NCBI RefSeq assembly: GCF_000695255.1 | Contig: NZ_JMIB01000045.1 | Location: 1-51,472 of the forward strand | Direction: 5' to 3' | Origin: Photobacterium galatheae | GTDB taxonomy: Bacteria; Pseudomonadota; Gammaproteobacteria; Enterobacterales; Vibrionaceae | DNA: 51,472 bases | Shown: positions 40,026 to 48,101 of the stretch, piece after piece | How positions within the stretch are numbered: position 1 is the first letter of the stretch | Layout: every line of letters begins with the position of its first letter | Translations under genes and position numbers: made by a program | Notes under the pieces: model-generated | What the model saw: only the letters and a program-made list of their open reading frames with translations | Databases searched by the model: none | What the model was told of the DNA's origin: nothing

Positions 40026-42304
40026 GTTATTACTTAGACAGGTTAAACAGTGAAGAATTTGAAGATTTAGCTGCTGATATAGTATCCAAACTTTTTAATT
40101 GCCATGTTGAAGTATTTAAAAGTGGTAAAGACAAAGGTGTAGATGGAAAATTCCACTGTTTCAATATTGAGCAAGGAATAATTCAGGCAAAGCATTGGAT
40201 CAAAAGCCCATTCAGAAATCTTATAAGTGAGATTGAAAAAAAAGAAGTCCACAAAGCTAGAAAACTAAATGCAGATAGATATATTTTTGTTACATCTCAA
40301 GAATTATCAAATGAAAACAAAAAAAAGATACTTACAGCATTTTCTGGTTGCATTAAAGAGACTTCAGACATCATCGGTGGTACAGAAATAATAAAATTTA
40401 TAAAAAGCAATCCAGAAATTGAAAGGAAGCATTATAAGCTATGGCTGTGTAGTTTTAATACAATTTCTATAATTCAAAACAATGATATATACGGAGATAG
40501 TGATTTTACACTACAAGAAATTTATGATGAGTCAATTAAATACGTAGAAACTAAGTCTCATCAAGATGCATTAAGTATATTAGAAAATAAAAATACGTTA
40601 ATTATTAATGGCGAACCCGGGATCGGCAAAACAACTTTAGCAAAAAATATATGCTTCAACTATGTACTCGATGGATATGAATTATGTGACGTTGGAACAG
40701 ACATTAGAAATGCAAAAAAAATATACAATGAAGAACAAAAACAAATATTTTATTTTGATGATTTTTTAGGTCAAAACTATTTAGATTTGGAGAATGAAAG
40801 AGAAGACACAGAAATAATAAAATTCATTAAAAGAATTAAAAACAAAACCAACAAAAAGTTTGTTTTAACATCAAGAAGTATTATTCTCAACAAAAAAAAA
40901 TTACATTCAGAAAAATTTCAACACGCTTCTAAAATCATACAGAACTATGAACTATCAATAAATAAACTATCCAAAATTGATAAGTCAAGAATGCTATTCA
41001 ACCACCTTTATCATTCAGATTTAGACAAAAATAAAGTTACATCTCTTGTTGAGAGAAAGCTTTACCATACAATCATAAACCATAATAATTATAACCCTCG
41101 AATAATTGAATTCATCACAGACAACTCTAGGTTCGAAGTCCATAAAAATTCTGAGGAAGATTATCTAGATTACATATTAAGAAGTCTTACAAACCCCGAA
41201 GACATTTGGCATAACAGTTTTATTTCACAACCACATTCTTTAAAAATATTAACTTGTATTGTTGCATTCTCTCATTCAAGACTGGAAGAAAATCAACTAA
41301 AGGATTCGTTCAATAAAATAAAAACACTTGATGAGAAATTGAAGCTTGAAAGTTCATTTAACACCTATGAAGATTCTATTAAATATCTCCTTGGTTCATT
41401 TTTAAACAGAGTTGTATCTAATAAACATTTTTACGAATCAGTTAACATTACTGTTTTCAACCCATCTTTAAGTGACTACATAATAAACAAACACATTAAT
41501 AATAACGAGTTACTGTCAAATATTTTTTCTTGTTATCCAAACAAAACTTATATAAAAAGATTATCTAATTTATTGGAGAATAAACTCGACCAAGTGCATG
41601 CAAAACAAAAATACATTTCAGTGTTAGATGGTATACTTAGAAACATAATAGAAAAAGATTTTCATGTAAGTGACTCATATTTTAACTTTTTATTATCAGA
41701 ACTGATAACAAACTCTGGATACAATGCTAAAAACTTAGAGTTGGCTTTAAACATCATTAAAAGAAGAGACTTTTCAACCTATTATCCAACCGACGTCAAA
41801 TATTTCTTCAAAATAATTTTAAATTGCAGTGAAAACTTGATTCCAAAAGAAGATGAAATAACCTTTCTTTTAAACTGTTCTAAAACTTCAATCACTATGG
41901 ATGATTTATCATATACTTCAAAACTTATAGTCCATTTCGATAAAGAAGATAACAATGAAATTCTACGTGAACTTTCCTTTAGTATTGAAGAATCTATATA
42001 CGATGAATTTGAATCATTCGTTGAAGATAGCTGCATGTTAGATAACATGTTCCCAGATGATTCTGAATATTCAGCAAAGTTGGAATTAGAGGATCTATTT
42101 GAAGAATTTACTTCTAATATAGCTATTGATTTAAAAGAATTAGGGGTTGATAGATACACTGTTATCAATAGCTATGATATTGATTATAAACTAAAATCAA
42201 ACTTAGATTATGCGGATGAGCTGACAAATGGGATGAATGAAGAAGTTTCAGATGATATTGATGAAACAGAAATAGATGATATATTCAACAAATTAATTGG
42301 ATAG
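40022..42304 (+). CDS. Mrr-type nuclease / STAND NTPase, Avs-like antiphage defence candidate
   Basis: A 760-residue protein. Residues 1-100 form an Mrr-like PD-(D/E)xK nuclease: LNSEEFEDLAADIVSKLF, then GKDKGVDGKF with Asp41 and IIQAKHW with Gln55/Lys57. Residues 160-450 are a STAND-type NTPase: Walker A NGEPGIGKTT (196-205), Walker B FYFDDF (243-248), and a sensor-1-like VLTSR (281-285). The remaining 300 residues are helical without clear repeats, and the end is acidic. Nuclease-plus-nSTAND proteins of this layout are known or predicted antiphage sensors. ATGA overlap with cI implies expression from the repressor transcript. It is very AT-rich compared with neighbours, a sign of recent acquisition. 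Confidence 0.82.
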   Translation: MSYYLDRLNSEEFEDLAADIVSKLFNCHVEVFKSGKDKGVDGKFHCFNIEQGIIQAKHWIKSPFRNLISEIEKKEVHKARKLNADRYIFVTSQELSNENKKKILTAFSGCIKETSDIIGGTEIIKFIKSNPEIERKHYKLWLCSFNTISIIQNNDIYGDSDFTLQEIYDESIKYVETKSHQDALSILENKNTLIINGEPGIGKTTLAKNICFNYVLDGYELCDVGTDIRNAKKIYNEEQKQIFYFDDFLGQNYLDLENEREDTEIIKFIKRIKNKTNKKFVLTSRSIILNKKKLHSEKFQHASKIIQNYELSINKLSKIDKSRMLFNHLYHSDLDKNKVTSLVERKLYHTIINHNNYNPRIIEFITDNSRFEVHKNSEEDYLDYILRSLTNPEDIWHNSFISQPHSLKILTCIVAFSHSRLEENQLKDSFNKIKTLDEKLKLESSFNTYEDSIKYLLGSFLNRVVSNKHFYESVNITVFNPSLSDYIINKHINNNELLSNIFSCYPNKTYIKRLSNLLENKLDQVHAKQKYISVLDGILRNIIEKDFHVSDSYFNFLLSELITNSGYNAKNLELALNIIKRRDFSTYYPTDVKYFFKIILNCSENLIPKEDEITFLLNCSKTSITMDDLSYTSKLIVHFDKEDNNEILRELSFSIEESIYDEFESFVEDSCMLDNMFPDDSEYSAKLELEDLFEEFTSNIAIDLKELGVDRYTVINSYDIDYKLKSNLDYADELTNGMNEEVSDDIDETEIDDIFNKLIG

Positions 42305-42376
42305 CAGATTTTCGCAATTAATTTTAATCATTATTAAAATGATTAACGCTACTTTATTAGTATTCAAGGTTTTTTG

Positions 42377-43219
42377 ATGTTCACAGTAGGAAAAGAGTAC
42401 CACCGCCAGTCAGAAATCCATGGCGTGTACAAAGGCCAGGCCCAAGGCGGAATCTCGACCCCTTCGGGCCTGGATGCAATCTTCATTTTTACCGGTGATG
42501 GCGGTGAGAAGCACGGCTATGCCGACGACTTCGGCGACGATGGCATTTTCTACTACACCGGCGAAGGCCAGGAAGGCGACATGGAAATGGTGCGCGGGAA
42601 CAAGGCCATTTTGAACAACATGAAAGATGGCCGCACCATTCATATCTTCGAGTATGTGCGCAAAGCTTACGTGCGTTACAACGGTTCGGCCGATTGCATT
42701 GGCTACCACGAAGAACAACGGCCCGACACGCACGGCACCATGCGCAACGCGTTCATCTTCCATTTAATGATGCACAGCCAAGATGAAGTGGAAGCGAACA
42801 CCGATCACTTACCTGAAGTGGCCGACGTTTCAAAAGCGCAAAAACCCATCGAGAAAGAACTGAAAAAACTCAAAACCCTAGCCGAGTTACGCAAGGCAGC
42901 GTTGAGCATATCGTCTGCAAGTGCCGATACCAAAACCCGCCAGGTCGCCACCTACTACCGCTCTGAAGCATTGAAGAAATACGTGAAGGCCAGAGCAAAA
43001 GGCAACTGCGAAGGCTGCGACACCCCCGCCCCATTTGAAACAAAAAAAGGCCCCTACCTGGAGCCCCACCACGTCCACCGCCTCGCCGACGGCGGCCCCG
43101 ATCATCCCAAATTCGTCATCGCCCTCTGCCCCACCTGCCACCGCCGCGCCCACTACGCCGTGGACGCAGCCGCATTCAACCAAACCTTGATTGAGAAACT
43201 GGTGGGGATTGAGGGGTGA
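42377..43219 (+). CDS. SRA-like/HNH type IV restriction endonuclease candidate
   Basis: A 280-residue protein. Residues 1-135 resemble an SRA/YDG modified-base reader: GGISTPSGLDAIFIFTGDGGEKHGYADDFGDDGIFYYTGEGQEGDM is the characteristic block. A helical linker (150-205) leads to an HNH nuclease: CEGC (211-214), EPHHVHRLADGGPDHP (229-244), CPTCHRRAH (251-259). Such enzymes cut DNA with methylated or hydroxymethylated cytosine. ATG 42377 has AAGG upstream; a TTG at 42374 is in frame. GC content and codon use differ strongly from the preceding AT-rich gene. A truncated copy of the first domain lies at 50551. Confidence 0.82.
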   Translation: MFTVGKEYHRQSEIHGVYKGQAQGGISTPSGLDAIFIFTGDGGEKHGYADDFGDDGIFYYTGEGQEGDMEMVRGNKAILNNMKDGRTIHIFEYVRKAYVRYNGSADCIGYHEEQRPDTHGTMRNAFIFHLMMHSQDEVEANTDHLPEVADVSKAQKPIEKELKKLKTLAELRKAALSISSASADTKTRQVATYYRSEALKKYVKARAKGNCEGCDTPAPFETKKGPYLEPHHVHRLADGGPDHPKFVIALCPTCHRRAHYAVDAAAFNQTLIEKLVGIEG

Positions 43220-43365
43220 GAAGCTTTTGCAATCGTTGTGAACCTAACTTGTCATAACTATCCCTACAAATTGTAGGACTTTGCTACATATTGCACAGTT
43301 CAAGCATTGACCATTGCAACAAATCCAAGTAATACTCAGTGCATACACATTGCCTTGAGATCACC

Positions 43366-44223
43366 ATGCTAGAAGTTGAATTTACGCATGATGGTAGCCG
43401 GTGTACCCCCGAGCTATTCATCGCTGACCCCGAGAAGTATGAAGGTCTCATCGTCTGTATTGAATGCCGAAAAAGAGCCTGGTTTACCAAGGGGTTTACC
43501 ACGGTTAAAGGGGTTGAACGAACAGCATGCTTCGGTTCCCACCATGAAGATGGTTGTAATAGAGCCTCTTCGATTTTAGAAGCCGAAGACATGGAGGGCA
43601 TTGAAACAGACGAAAACGGTGATAACAAATCAGCCGATATTTTCATTAACCTCGATAAAACTAAGCACGGGCAAATTGAAAAATCTGTCGACAATGATAA
43701 AACGGATGCCCCACCACATAACTGGGAACCATCACCAAAACCAATAGAAATTGGTGGGAAGTCAGGTTACCCGATGGAGAAATCGCTTCGGCAAATTCTC
43801 AGCTACTTAGTTCGTAATGAACTTTATGGCGAAGGAAAATCAGTAAAAATTGTTGCTGATTCTGGACGTGTGTTAATTGAAGGGATGCTAAGAGATCAAT
43901 TAGTTCAGGTGCCTTACATTGAAGAAAGACACTACCAGAAAGAGAAAATCTTCTGGGGTGAGATTAACAACTACAAAGAATTAGATGACGGGACTGTTTG
44001 GCTAAACTACGGAACAAAAAGAGAACCAAGTATTTATGTTCCATCAGACCTCAAGCAAGACCTGATGGACAAATATCACATGAAAGATTTATCACGCTTT
44101 CATGGCTCACATTTCATTGTAGTTGGTGTGGTAGGACGTTCACCACATGGAAAGCCAATCATTCGCTCGGCCTTCCCTAAGTACATGAATTTCATCAACT
44201 ATAGAGAAAAAGAATTTTCCTAA
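43366..44223 (+). CDS. Unknown cargo protein with Cys/His cluster (285 aa)
   Basis: I do not recognise the family. The N-terminal region has a possible zinc site (Cys31-x2-Cys34, Cys55, His59/His60, Cys64; CIECRKRAW ... CFGSHHEDGC). After an acidic linker, the C-terminal half (residues 130-285) looks globular, with GYPMEKSLRQILSYLVRNELYGEGKSVKI and DGTVWLNYGTKREPSIYVP blocks. It stands between a restriction gene and the beta-family gene, all in the same direction. An in-frame GTG at 43339 extends it, but ATG 43366 is preferred. Being part of defence cargo is inference from position. Confidence 0.65.
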   Translation: MLEVEFTHDGSRCTPELFIADPEKYEGLIVCIECRKRAWFTKGFTTVKGVERTACFGSHHEDGCNRASSILEAEDMEGIETDENGDNKSADIFINLDKTKHGQIEKSVDNDKTDAPPHNWEPSPKPIEIGGKSGYPMEKSLRQILSYLVRNELYGEGKSVKIVADSGRVLIEGMLRDQLVQVPYIEERHYQKEKIFWGEINNYKELDDGTVWLNYGTKREPSIYVPSDLKQDLMDKYHMKDLSRFHGSHFIVVGVVGRSPHGKPIIRSAFPKYMNFINYREKEFS

Positions 44224-44321
44224 GAGGTTACATTAACTCTGCGGTTTGGGAATGAAGCGCGTAGGGCTACAGATTGCATTGTCTCTGCGCATTACATACC
44301 ACAACGTGACAAAGGTTAATT

Positions 44322-45395
44322 ATGAACGAACATCGTTATTACCCCATTCTTAAGTGGAAACAGGGCGAGCATCATGCTCTTAGAGAACTGCCAAAAGAAA
44401 TTCAGGCCGCTATCAGCCCAATCATTGACTACCCAGATATGGATTGGGATTTTGAAAATAACTGCTATAAGAAAAACCTCACACAGCATTTAACTAATTT
44501 CGGGACAAATCTAAAAAAAGCATGGAAAGTTGAATCCCCTGTATATCTCGATGTAAATAAACTTGATAAACATGCCACAGACGATTCAGTTCATCCACTT
44601 GATACATGTATTGAATTAGCGAATTCTGAAGGCAGGAAAATCATACCTGTATACTCTCCACTCTACAGTGAGAAATATTCAGATGCAGTTCAACGAAACA
44701 CTGAACTAGGTGCTTGCCTTCGCATCAAAGCTCAAGCACTTGTAGATAATGAAGTTGACTTAAATTCACTAGCGGAATCATTCTGGCTAGAACAAGATGA
44801 AGTCGATATCTTAATTGACCTTGGCAACATAGACGATGAAACTTGGTCTTATGAGGTTGCTATTTCTGCATTTCGAAATTTAGCCAGTCAGGGAGATGCC
44901 TGGAGAACTGTTATTATCGCAGCGTCTTCGTATCCTGAAACCCAAGCGGGCATCCCTAACGATCAGCTATATGAAGTACCTCGGCTTGAATGGAATATCT
45001 GGCAGAAGGTCTATTCTGAACATGAATTCCGCATACAACCATCGTTTGGTGATTACTCTATCGGTGTTGAAACTGAAGATGTCAATGGAAGTGACCAACC
45101 AGACCCAAGAAAGATGAATGCTGCAGCATCGATACGATACTCAACAGATCATAACTGGTTATTCTCAAAAGGCCGCTCAGCCAGAGACTACGGCTGGGAT
45201 CAAACCAAAGAGCTGTGTCAACGGCTTGTTGCAGCAACGGGGAAATATAAAGGTAAGGATTTTAGCTGGGGTGACAAATATATCTACTTAAGAGCTGAAG
45301 GAGATATCTCAAGTGGAAATGCGACAACATGGAGGAAAGTGGGCAACAACCATCATATTACCCTAGTTGTCGACCAATTAAGTAAGCTAAGCTGA
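44322..45395 (+). CDS. Beta-family protein (Beta_protein / sce7725-like), candidate defence partner
   Basis: A 357-residue soluble protein beginning with YYPILKWKQGEHHALREL, the signature opening of the beta family (and of the related sce7725 family, which commonly neighbours sce7726 genes). Other blocks are SPIIDYPD, VYLDVNKLDKH, EVDILIDLGNIDD and a C-terminal HITLVVDQLSKL. No catalytic motif is known. AAAGG precedes ATG 44322. It converges with the sce7726-like gene after only 14 bp, so the pair may form one functional unit; convergent rather than tandem order is unusual. Confidence 0.8.
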   Translation: MNEHRYYPILKWKQGEHHALRELPKEIQAAISPIIDYPDMDWDFENNCYKKNLTQHLTNFGTNLKKAWKVESPVYLDVNKLDKHATDDSVHPLDTCIELANSEGRKIIPVYSPLYSEKYSDAVQRNTELGACLRIKAQALVDNEVDLNSLAESFWLEQDEVDILIDLGNIDDETWSYEVAISAFRNLASQGDAWRTVIIAASSYPETQAGIPNDQLYEVPRLEWNIWQKVYSEHEFRIQPSFGDYSIGVETEDVNGSDQPDPRKMNAAASIRYSTDHNWLFSKGRSARDYGWDQTKELCQRLVAATGKYKGKDFSWGDKYIYLRAEGDISSGNATTWRKVGNNHHITLVVDQLSKLS

Positions 45396-45409
45396 CGGAG
45401 TTATAAGAG

Positions 45410-45979
45410 TTAGTTCGTTCTCCATTCTGTTCTTTTCTTCAGTTGGAGACGTACTTCATTCCGAAGCTGCTTTTCTGGAATTGTCTCTGACACAATAGCC
45501 CAAAGCTTATGTCGGGGTTTACTCTTATTCCCTTTGAGTGAGCCCCATTTTTCTAACAATGTTAAGCACTCTTCCTTCCACAGAAGCTGAGCGACTCTTA
45601 AAGGATCAATGCTTCTGTTTGTCTTCTCTGCACGCTCATGGACAATATGAATACCGCCTCTTGAACCTTGAGTGACGACTTTTATTCCCCACCAGTCAGG
45701 AACAATCTTTTTTGCTTCTTCATAGTGGTTGTCTGAAACGACAAGGGTAACTTTGTCCATTACTGCGGAGTAATACTTCACCTGGGCAGGCAAACGCTCC
45801 AAAGTATCTTTGGCACTTTTTAACTCATAGCCATGGAGTATTCCATTAACCACTGCAATATCAACCCGACAAGCACCAAGACAGATGCCAAGCTCATCCA
45901 AAACTAAGGTATCCGCATCAGAGTGATGCCTCTTCAATAGCTTTTTGTGAACTGCATTACGCACATCTATATCGTTCAT
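45410..45979 (-). CDS. sce7726-family protein, PD-(D/E)xK nuclease candidate
   Basis: A 189-residue protein of the sce7726 type. LDELGICLGACRVDIAVVNGILHGYELKSAKDTLERL contains Glu29, Asp40 and Glu52-Leu-Lys54, the spacing of a PD-(D/E)xK nuclease core, and QVKYYSAVMDKVTLVVSDNHYEEAKKIVPDWWGI completes the fold. It is paired with a beta-family protein, as seen elsewhere with sce7725/sce7726, and lies between cI and int in the cargo region. The pair is likely antiphage or anti-plasmid; no activity is established to my knowledge. It runs leftward from its own promoter in 45980-46183. Confidence 0.8.
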   Translation of the reverse strand: MNDIDVRNAVHKKLLKRHHSDADTLVLDELGICLGACRVDIAVVNGILHGYELKSAKDTLERLPAQVKYYSAVMDKVTLVVSDNHYEEAKKIVPDWWGIKVVTQGSRGGIHIVHERAEKTNRSIDPLRVAQLLWKEECLTLLEKWGSLKGNKSKPRHKLWAIVSETIPEKQLRNEVRLQLKKRTEWRTN

Positions 45980-46183
45980 TGCCCTAGCCTAATTGTTCTG
46001 GTGTGTAGTTTCCGGTCGGCGATCATACACTCGAAGCTCTTTTTATCAACATATTAGAGCAAATTTATAGACTTGCTCTATCACCATCCTAATAACTACA
46101 ACTCGGTTCACATTGTCACCAAAATTCTATGTGTTTCTATTTACTCGGTAAAACATTGATTTGCTAATTTCTACGTTTATCAT

Positions 46184-46203
46184 GACTGTATAAATAAACA
46201 GTA
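46184..46203 (+). promoter_or_regulatory. LexA (SOS) box upstream of int
   Basis: GACTGTATAAATAAACAGTA contains CTGT-N8-ACAG with the AT-rich centre of strong LexA sites. It ends 10 bp before the int ATG. Confidence 0.75.
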
Positions 46204-46213
46204 CCTGAGTGTT

Positions 46214-47236
46214 ATGACAGTTCGAAAACTTGAAGATGGCGGCTGGATTTGCGATTGCTACCCCAATGGCCGATCTGGGAAACGTGTAAGAAAACGTTTT
46301 GCAACAAAAGGGGAAGCCGCAGCCTTTGAACGGCATACCATGCGTGAAGTGGATGAGAAACCGTGGCTTGGTGTTGCCACCGATCGCCGACGTCTGCTCG
46401 ACCTTCTGAACGTTTGGTATTCAATGTACGGGGTCAGCCTAAGTAATGGCAATGTGATCAAAGACAAAATGGATCATATGGCAAGAGCAATGGGCAACCC
46501 GTTGGGAGCCAAGTTTACCAGTAAAATCTATTCCAACTTCCGCCAACTACGCATGTCAGGTGACATCAGTTTTGTAGATAAACGCTGGCAAAAAGGTGCG
46601 CCTTCTATCGCCACACTTAATTCTGAGCTTTCACGATTTAAAGCGGTATTCAGTAAGCTGAAAGAACTGGGAGAATGGGTTGGCCCGAACCCGCTGGAAG
46701 ATATCAAGCCGCTCAAGGATCATGAACGTCAGATGGCGTTTTTGACTTCAGAGCAAATCAAACTTCTGCTTGAGCTTGTCGCACAACATGAGCGAAAGGA
46801 CATGCTCAAAATCGTAAAGATTTGCCTTGCCACCGGTGCCCGCTGGAATGAAGCAGCCAAGTTATGTGGTAGCCAACTGAGTAAGTATAAAATTACCTAC
46901 ACGAACACGAAGAACAAAAAGAATCGGTCGGTTCCTATCTCGTCGGAACTTTACCAAGAAATATACAAGCCAACCTCTGGTCAGTTGTTTGAAGAGTGCT
47001 ATACGCCATTTTGCTATCTGCTGAAGACAAAAGTTTTTCACGATATCCCAACTGGCCAGGCTACCCATGTTTTGCGTCATACTTTTGCCAGCCACTTTAT
47101 GATGAATGGCGGAAACATCCTGGTGTTGAAGGATATCCTCGGCCATGCTGATATTGGCATGACGATGCGCTATGCTCATTTTTCCCCAGAACACCTTTCA
47201 GATGCGATCAGCAAAAATCCTCTCGCCCATCTCTGA
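46214..47236 (+). CDS. int: Phage integrase (tyrosine recombinase)
   Basis: A 340-residue P2/HP1-type integrase that catalyses integration and excision at guaC. The N-terminal arm-binding region (VRKLEDGGWICDCYPNGRSGKRVRKRFATKGEA) is typical of the family. Catalytic residues: Arg210 (TGARWNEA), Lys in KNKKNR about 233-237, His285-x2-Arg288 (HVLRHTFASH), His311 (GHADIG) and Tyr320 (MRYAHF). It ends 145 bp before attR, as expected. A LexA operator lies 10 bp upstream of the start, which suggests SOS-linked expression for excision. Confidence 0.95.
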   Translation: MTVRKLEDGGWICDCYPNGRSGKRVRKRFATKGEAAAFERHTMREVDEKPWLGVATDRRRLLDLLNVWYSMYGVSLSNGNVIKDKMDHMARAMGNPLGAKFTSKIYSNFRQLRMSGDISFVDKRWQKGAPSIATLNSELSRFKAVFSKLKELGEWVGPNPLEDIKPLKDHERQMAFLTSEQIKLLLELVAQHERKDMLKIVKICLATGARWNEAAKLCGSQLSKYKITYTNTKNKKNRSVPISSELYQEIYKPTSGQLFEECYTPFCYLLKTKVFHDIPTGQATHVLRHTFASHFMMNGGNILVLKDILGHADIGMTMRYAHFSPEHLSDAISKNPLAHL

Positions 47237-47250
47237 TTTCCCTCCTGAAA

Positions 47251-47272
47251 AGTGACTACATTTTGTCTACGT
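47251..47272. promoter_or_regulatory. 11-bp-phased repeats near attR, probable integrase arm or Cox sites
   Basis: AGTGACTACAT followed by TTTGTCTACGT. Shares the GTCTAC word and 11-bp phasing with 11926-11947 by attL. Confidence 0.5.
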
Positions 47273-47306
47273 TCGTGAAAAAATCGGTAAAAAATAGCAT
47301 GAAATA

Positions 47307-47324
47307 GCTGTATAACCATACAGC
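47307..47324. promoter_or_regulatory. LexA-box-like palindrome between int and attR
   Basis: GCTGTATAACCATACAGC, a perfect 7-bp inverted repeat around AACC, containing CTGT-N8-ACAG. No phage gene starts downstream before attR, so its target is unclear. Confidence 0.6.
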
Positions 47325-47380
47325 AAATGCACAACAGAAGTGATTTAAGTTACTGTTTTTAAATGGATTCATAATTTTTT

Positions 47381-47635
47381 ATGAAGTTCTATGGGATGTC
47401 ATCCCAGAGCGCGATGGACAAGCATTCCGGCGGTGTTGCCAACTATCGTGCCGCTGAAGGAAAAACCGTACTATTGCCATACCGTGGCCCGGTTGAAAAC
47501 ACCATCCAAGATATCATGGGCGGCGTGCGCTCAACCTGCACCTACGTTGGCGCGGCGAAGCTCAAAGAGCTGACCAAACGCACCACCTTCATCCGTGTAC
47601 AAGAACAAGAAAACAACGTGTACGGAAGAGAATAA
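47381..47635 (+). pseudogene. guaC 3' fragment (85 codons) left by integration
   Basis: Encodes the last 84 residues of GMP reductase, identical in protein sequence to the end of the intact gene. It lacks the catalytic core, and the ATG at its start is an internal Met codon without a ribosome-binding site. It becomes the functional 3' end again after prophage excision. Confidence 0.9.
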
Positions 47636-47658
47636 CTCGGTTTTTTCGAGGTATTTGA

Positions 47659-47682
47659 GGCCGCTTTTGAGCGGCCTTTTTT
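47659..47682 (+). terminator. Original guaC terminator in attR
   Basis: GGCCGC and GCGGCC stem, TTTTGA loop, six T. Counterpart of 11887-11909. Confidence 0.85.
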
Positions 47683-47727
47683 GCGCCCCAAATTGGTAAG
47701 TGGCGTCAGCCAAAAAGTACTACCCGA

Positions 47728-47868
47728 CTATCCCCACAAACCATGCGACAGTAAAGCACGATTGTTCCGGCTGATTTTCATCGCTTCATCAATAAACGGC
47801 TCCAGCAACTCCTGTTGGATCTGTAGCCTTTTCCGAAATGCCAGATACTCTTTTTCATTAACCAGCAT
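47728..47868 (-). CDS. Small protein (46 aa), unknown
   Basis: MLVNEKEYLAFRKRLQIQQE..., 46 residues, helical and charged. Its ATG overlaps the stop of the upstream frame (TGATG), so it was the second gene of a leftward pair whose first gene is now truncated. Short but well composed, consistent with a real small gene from an older element. Confidence 0.5.
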   Translation of the reverse strand: MLVNEKEYLAFRKRLQIQQELLEPFIDEAMKISRNNRALLSHGLWG

Positions 47869-48101
47869 CAAACCAGATTGATTACTTCCGGGCTGGCTTT
47901 CGCGCGCTCGGCTTCGAGATCGCGCCGTAACACAGAACGGGCCAGTGCGGCGACGAACTCATTTTCGCGGTTCCAGTTCTGAGAGTTGAATACGTGGCTG
48001 AAATGAATGCTGACTTGTTCGGTGCTGACGCCCCGGAGCTGGGCAATTTCGTAAATAAGATCGTTGAGTGGGATGTTGTGGTTGGGTTTGAAGCAGAGCT
48101 G
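47868..48101 (-). pseudogene. C-terminal fragment of an unknown protein
   Basis: An open frame of about 77 residues without a start codon, bounded upstream by TAA at 48104-48102. The sequence (NIPLNDLIYEIAQLRGVSTE; ENEFVAALARSVLRRDLEAE) is well composed, helical and protein-like, unlike the overlapping ORF in another frame. The 5' part of the gene is missing. It ends in the TGATG overlap with the 46-aa gene. Confidence 0.5.

Larger units (their letters stand above)
11609..47691. mobile_element. P2-family (HP1/K139-like) prophage integrated in guaC
   Basis: The element is 35.8 kb from core to core, bounded by direct repeats of the guaC 3' end. It carries a tyrosine integrase next to attR, CI/Cox/CII-type regulators, gpA replication, a complete P2-order head and tail set, and non-structural cargo between cI and int. 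The DUF2586 sheath, DUF2597 tube and DUF2590 proteins point to the Haemophilus HP1 / Vibrio K139 branch rather than to P2 itself. No essential structural gene looks broken, so the prophage may be inducible. Confidence 0.93.
47381..47691 (+). repeat. attR: second copy of the guaC 3' end plus terminator
   Basis: Matches 11609-11918. Homology begins abruptly at ATGAAGTTC. Downstream of the exchange core it is the original host 3' end displaced by integration. It ends near CGCCCCAAA. Confidence 0.9.

Noticed and set aside
47381..47635. Second functional guaC
   Set aside because: Only the last 84 residues are present, without the catalytic Cys; it is the attR remnant.
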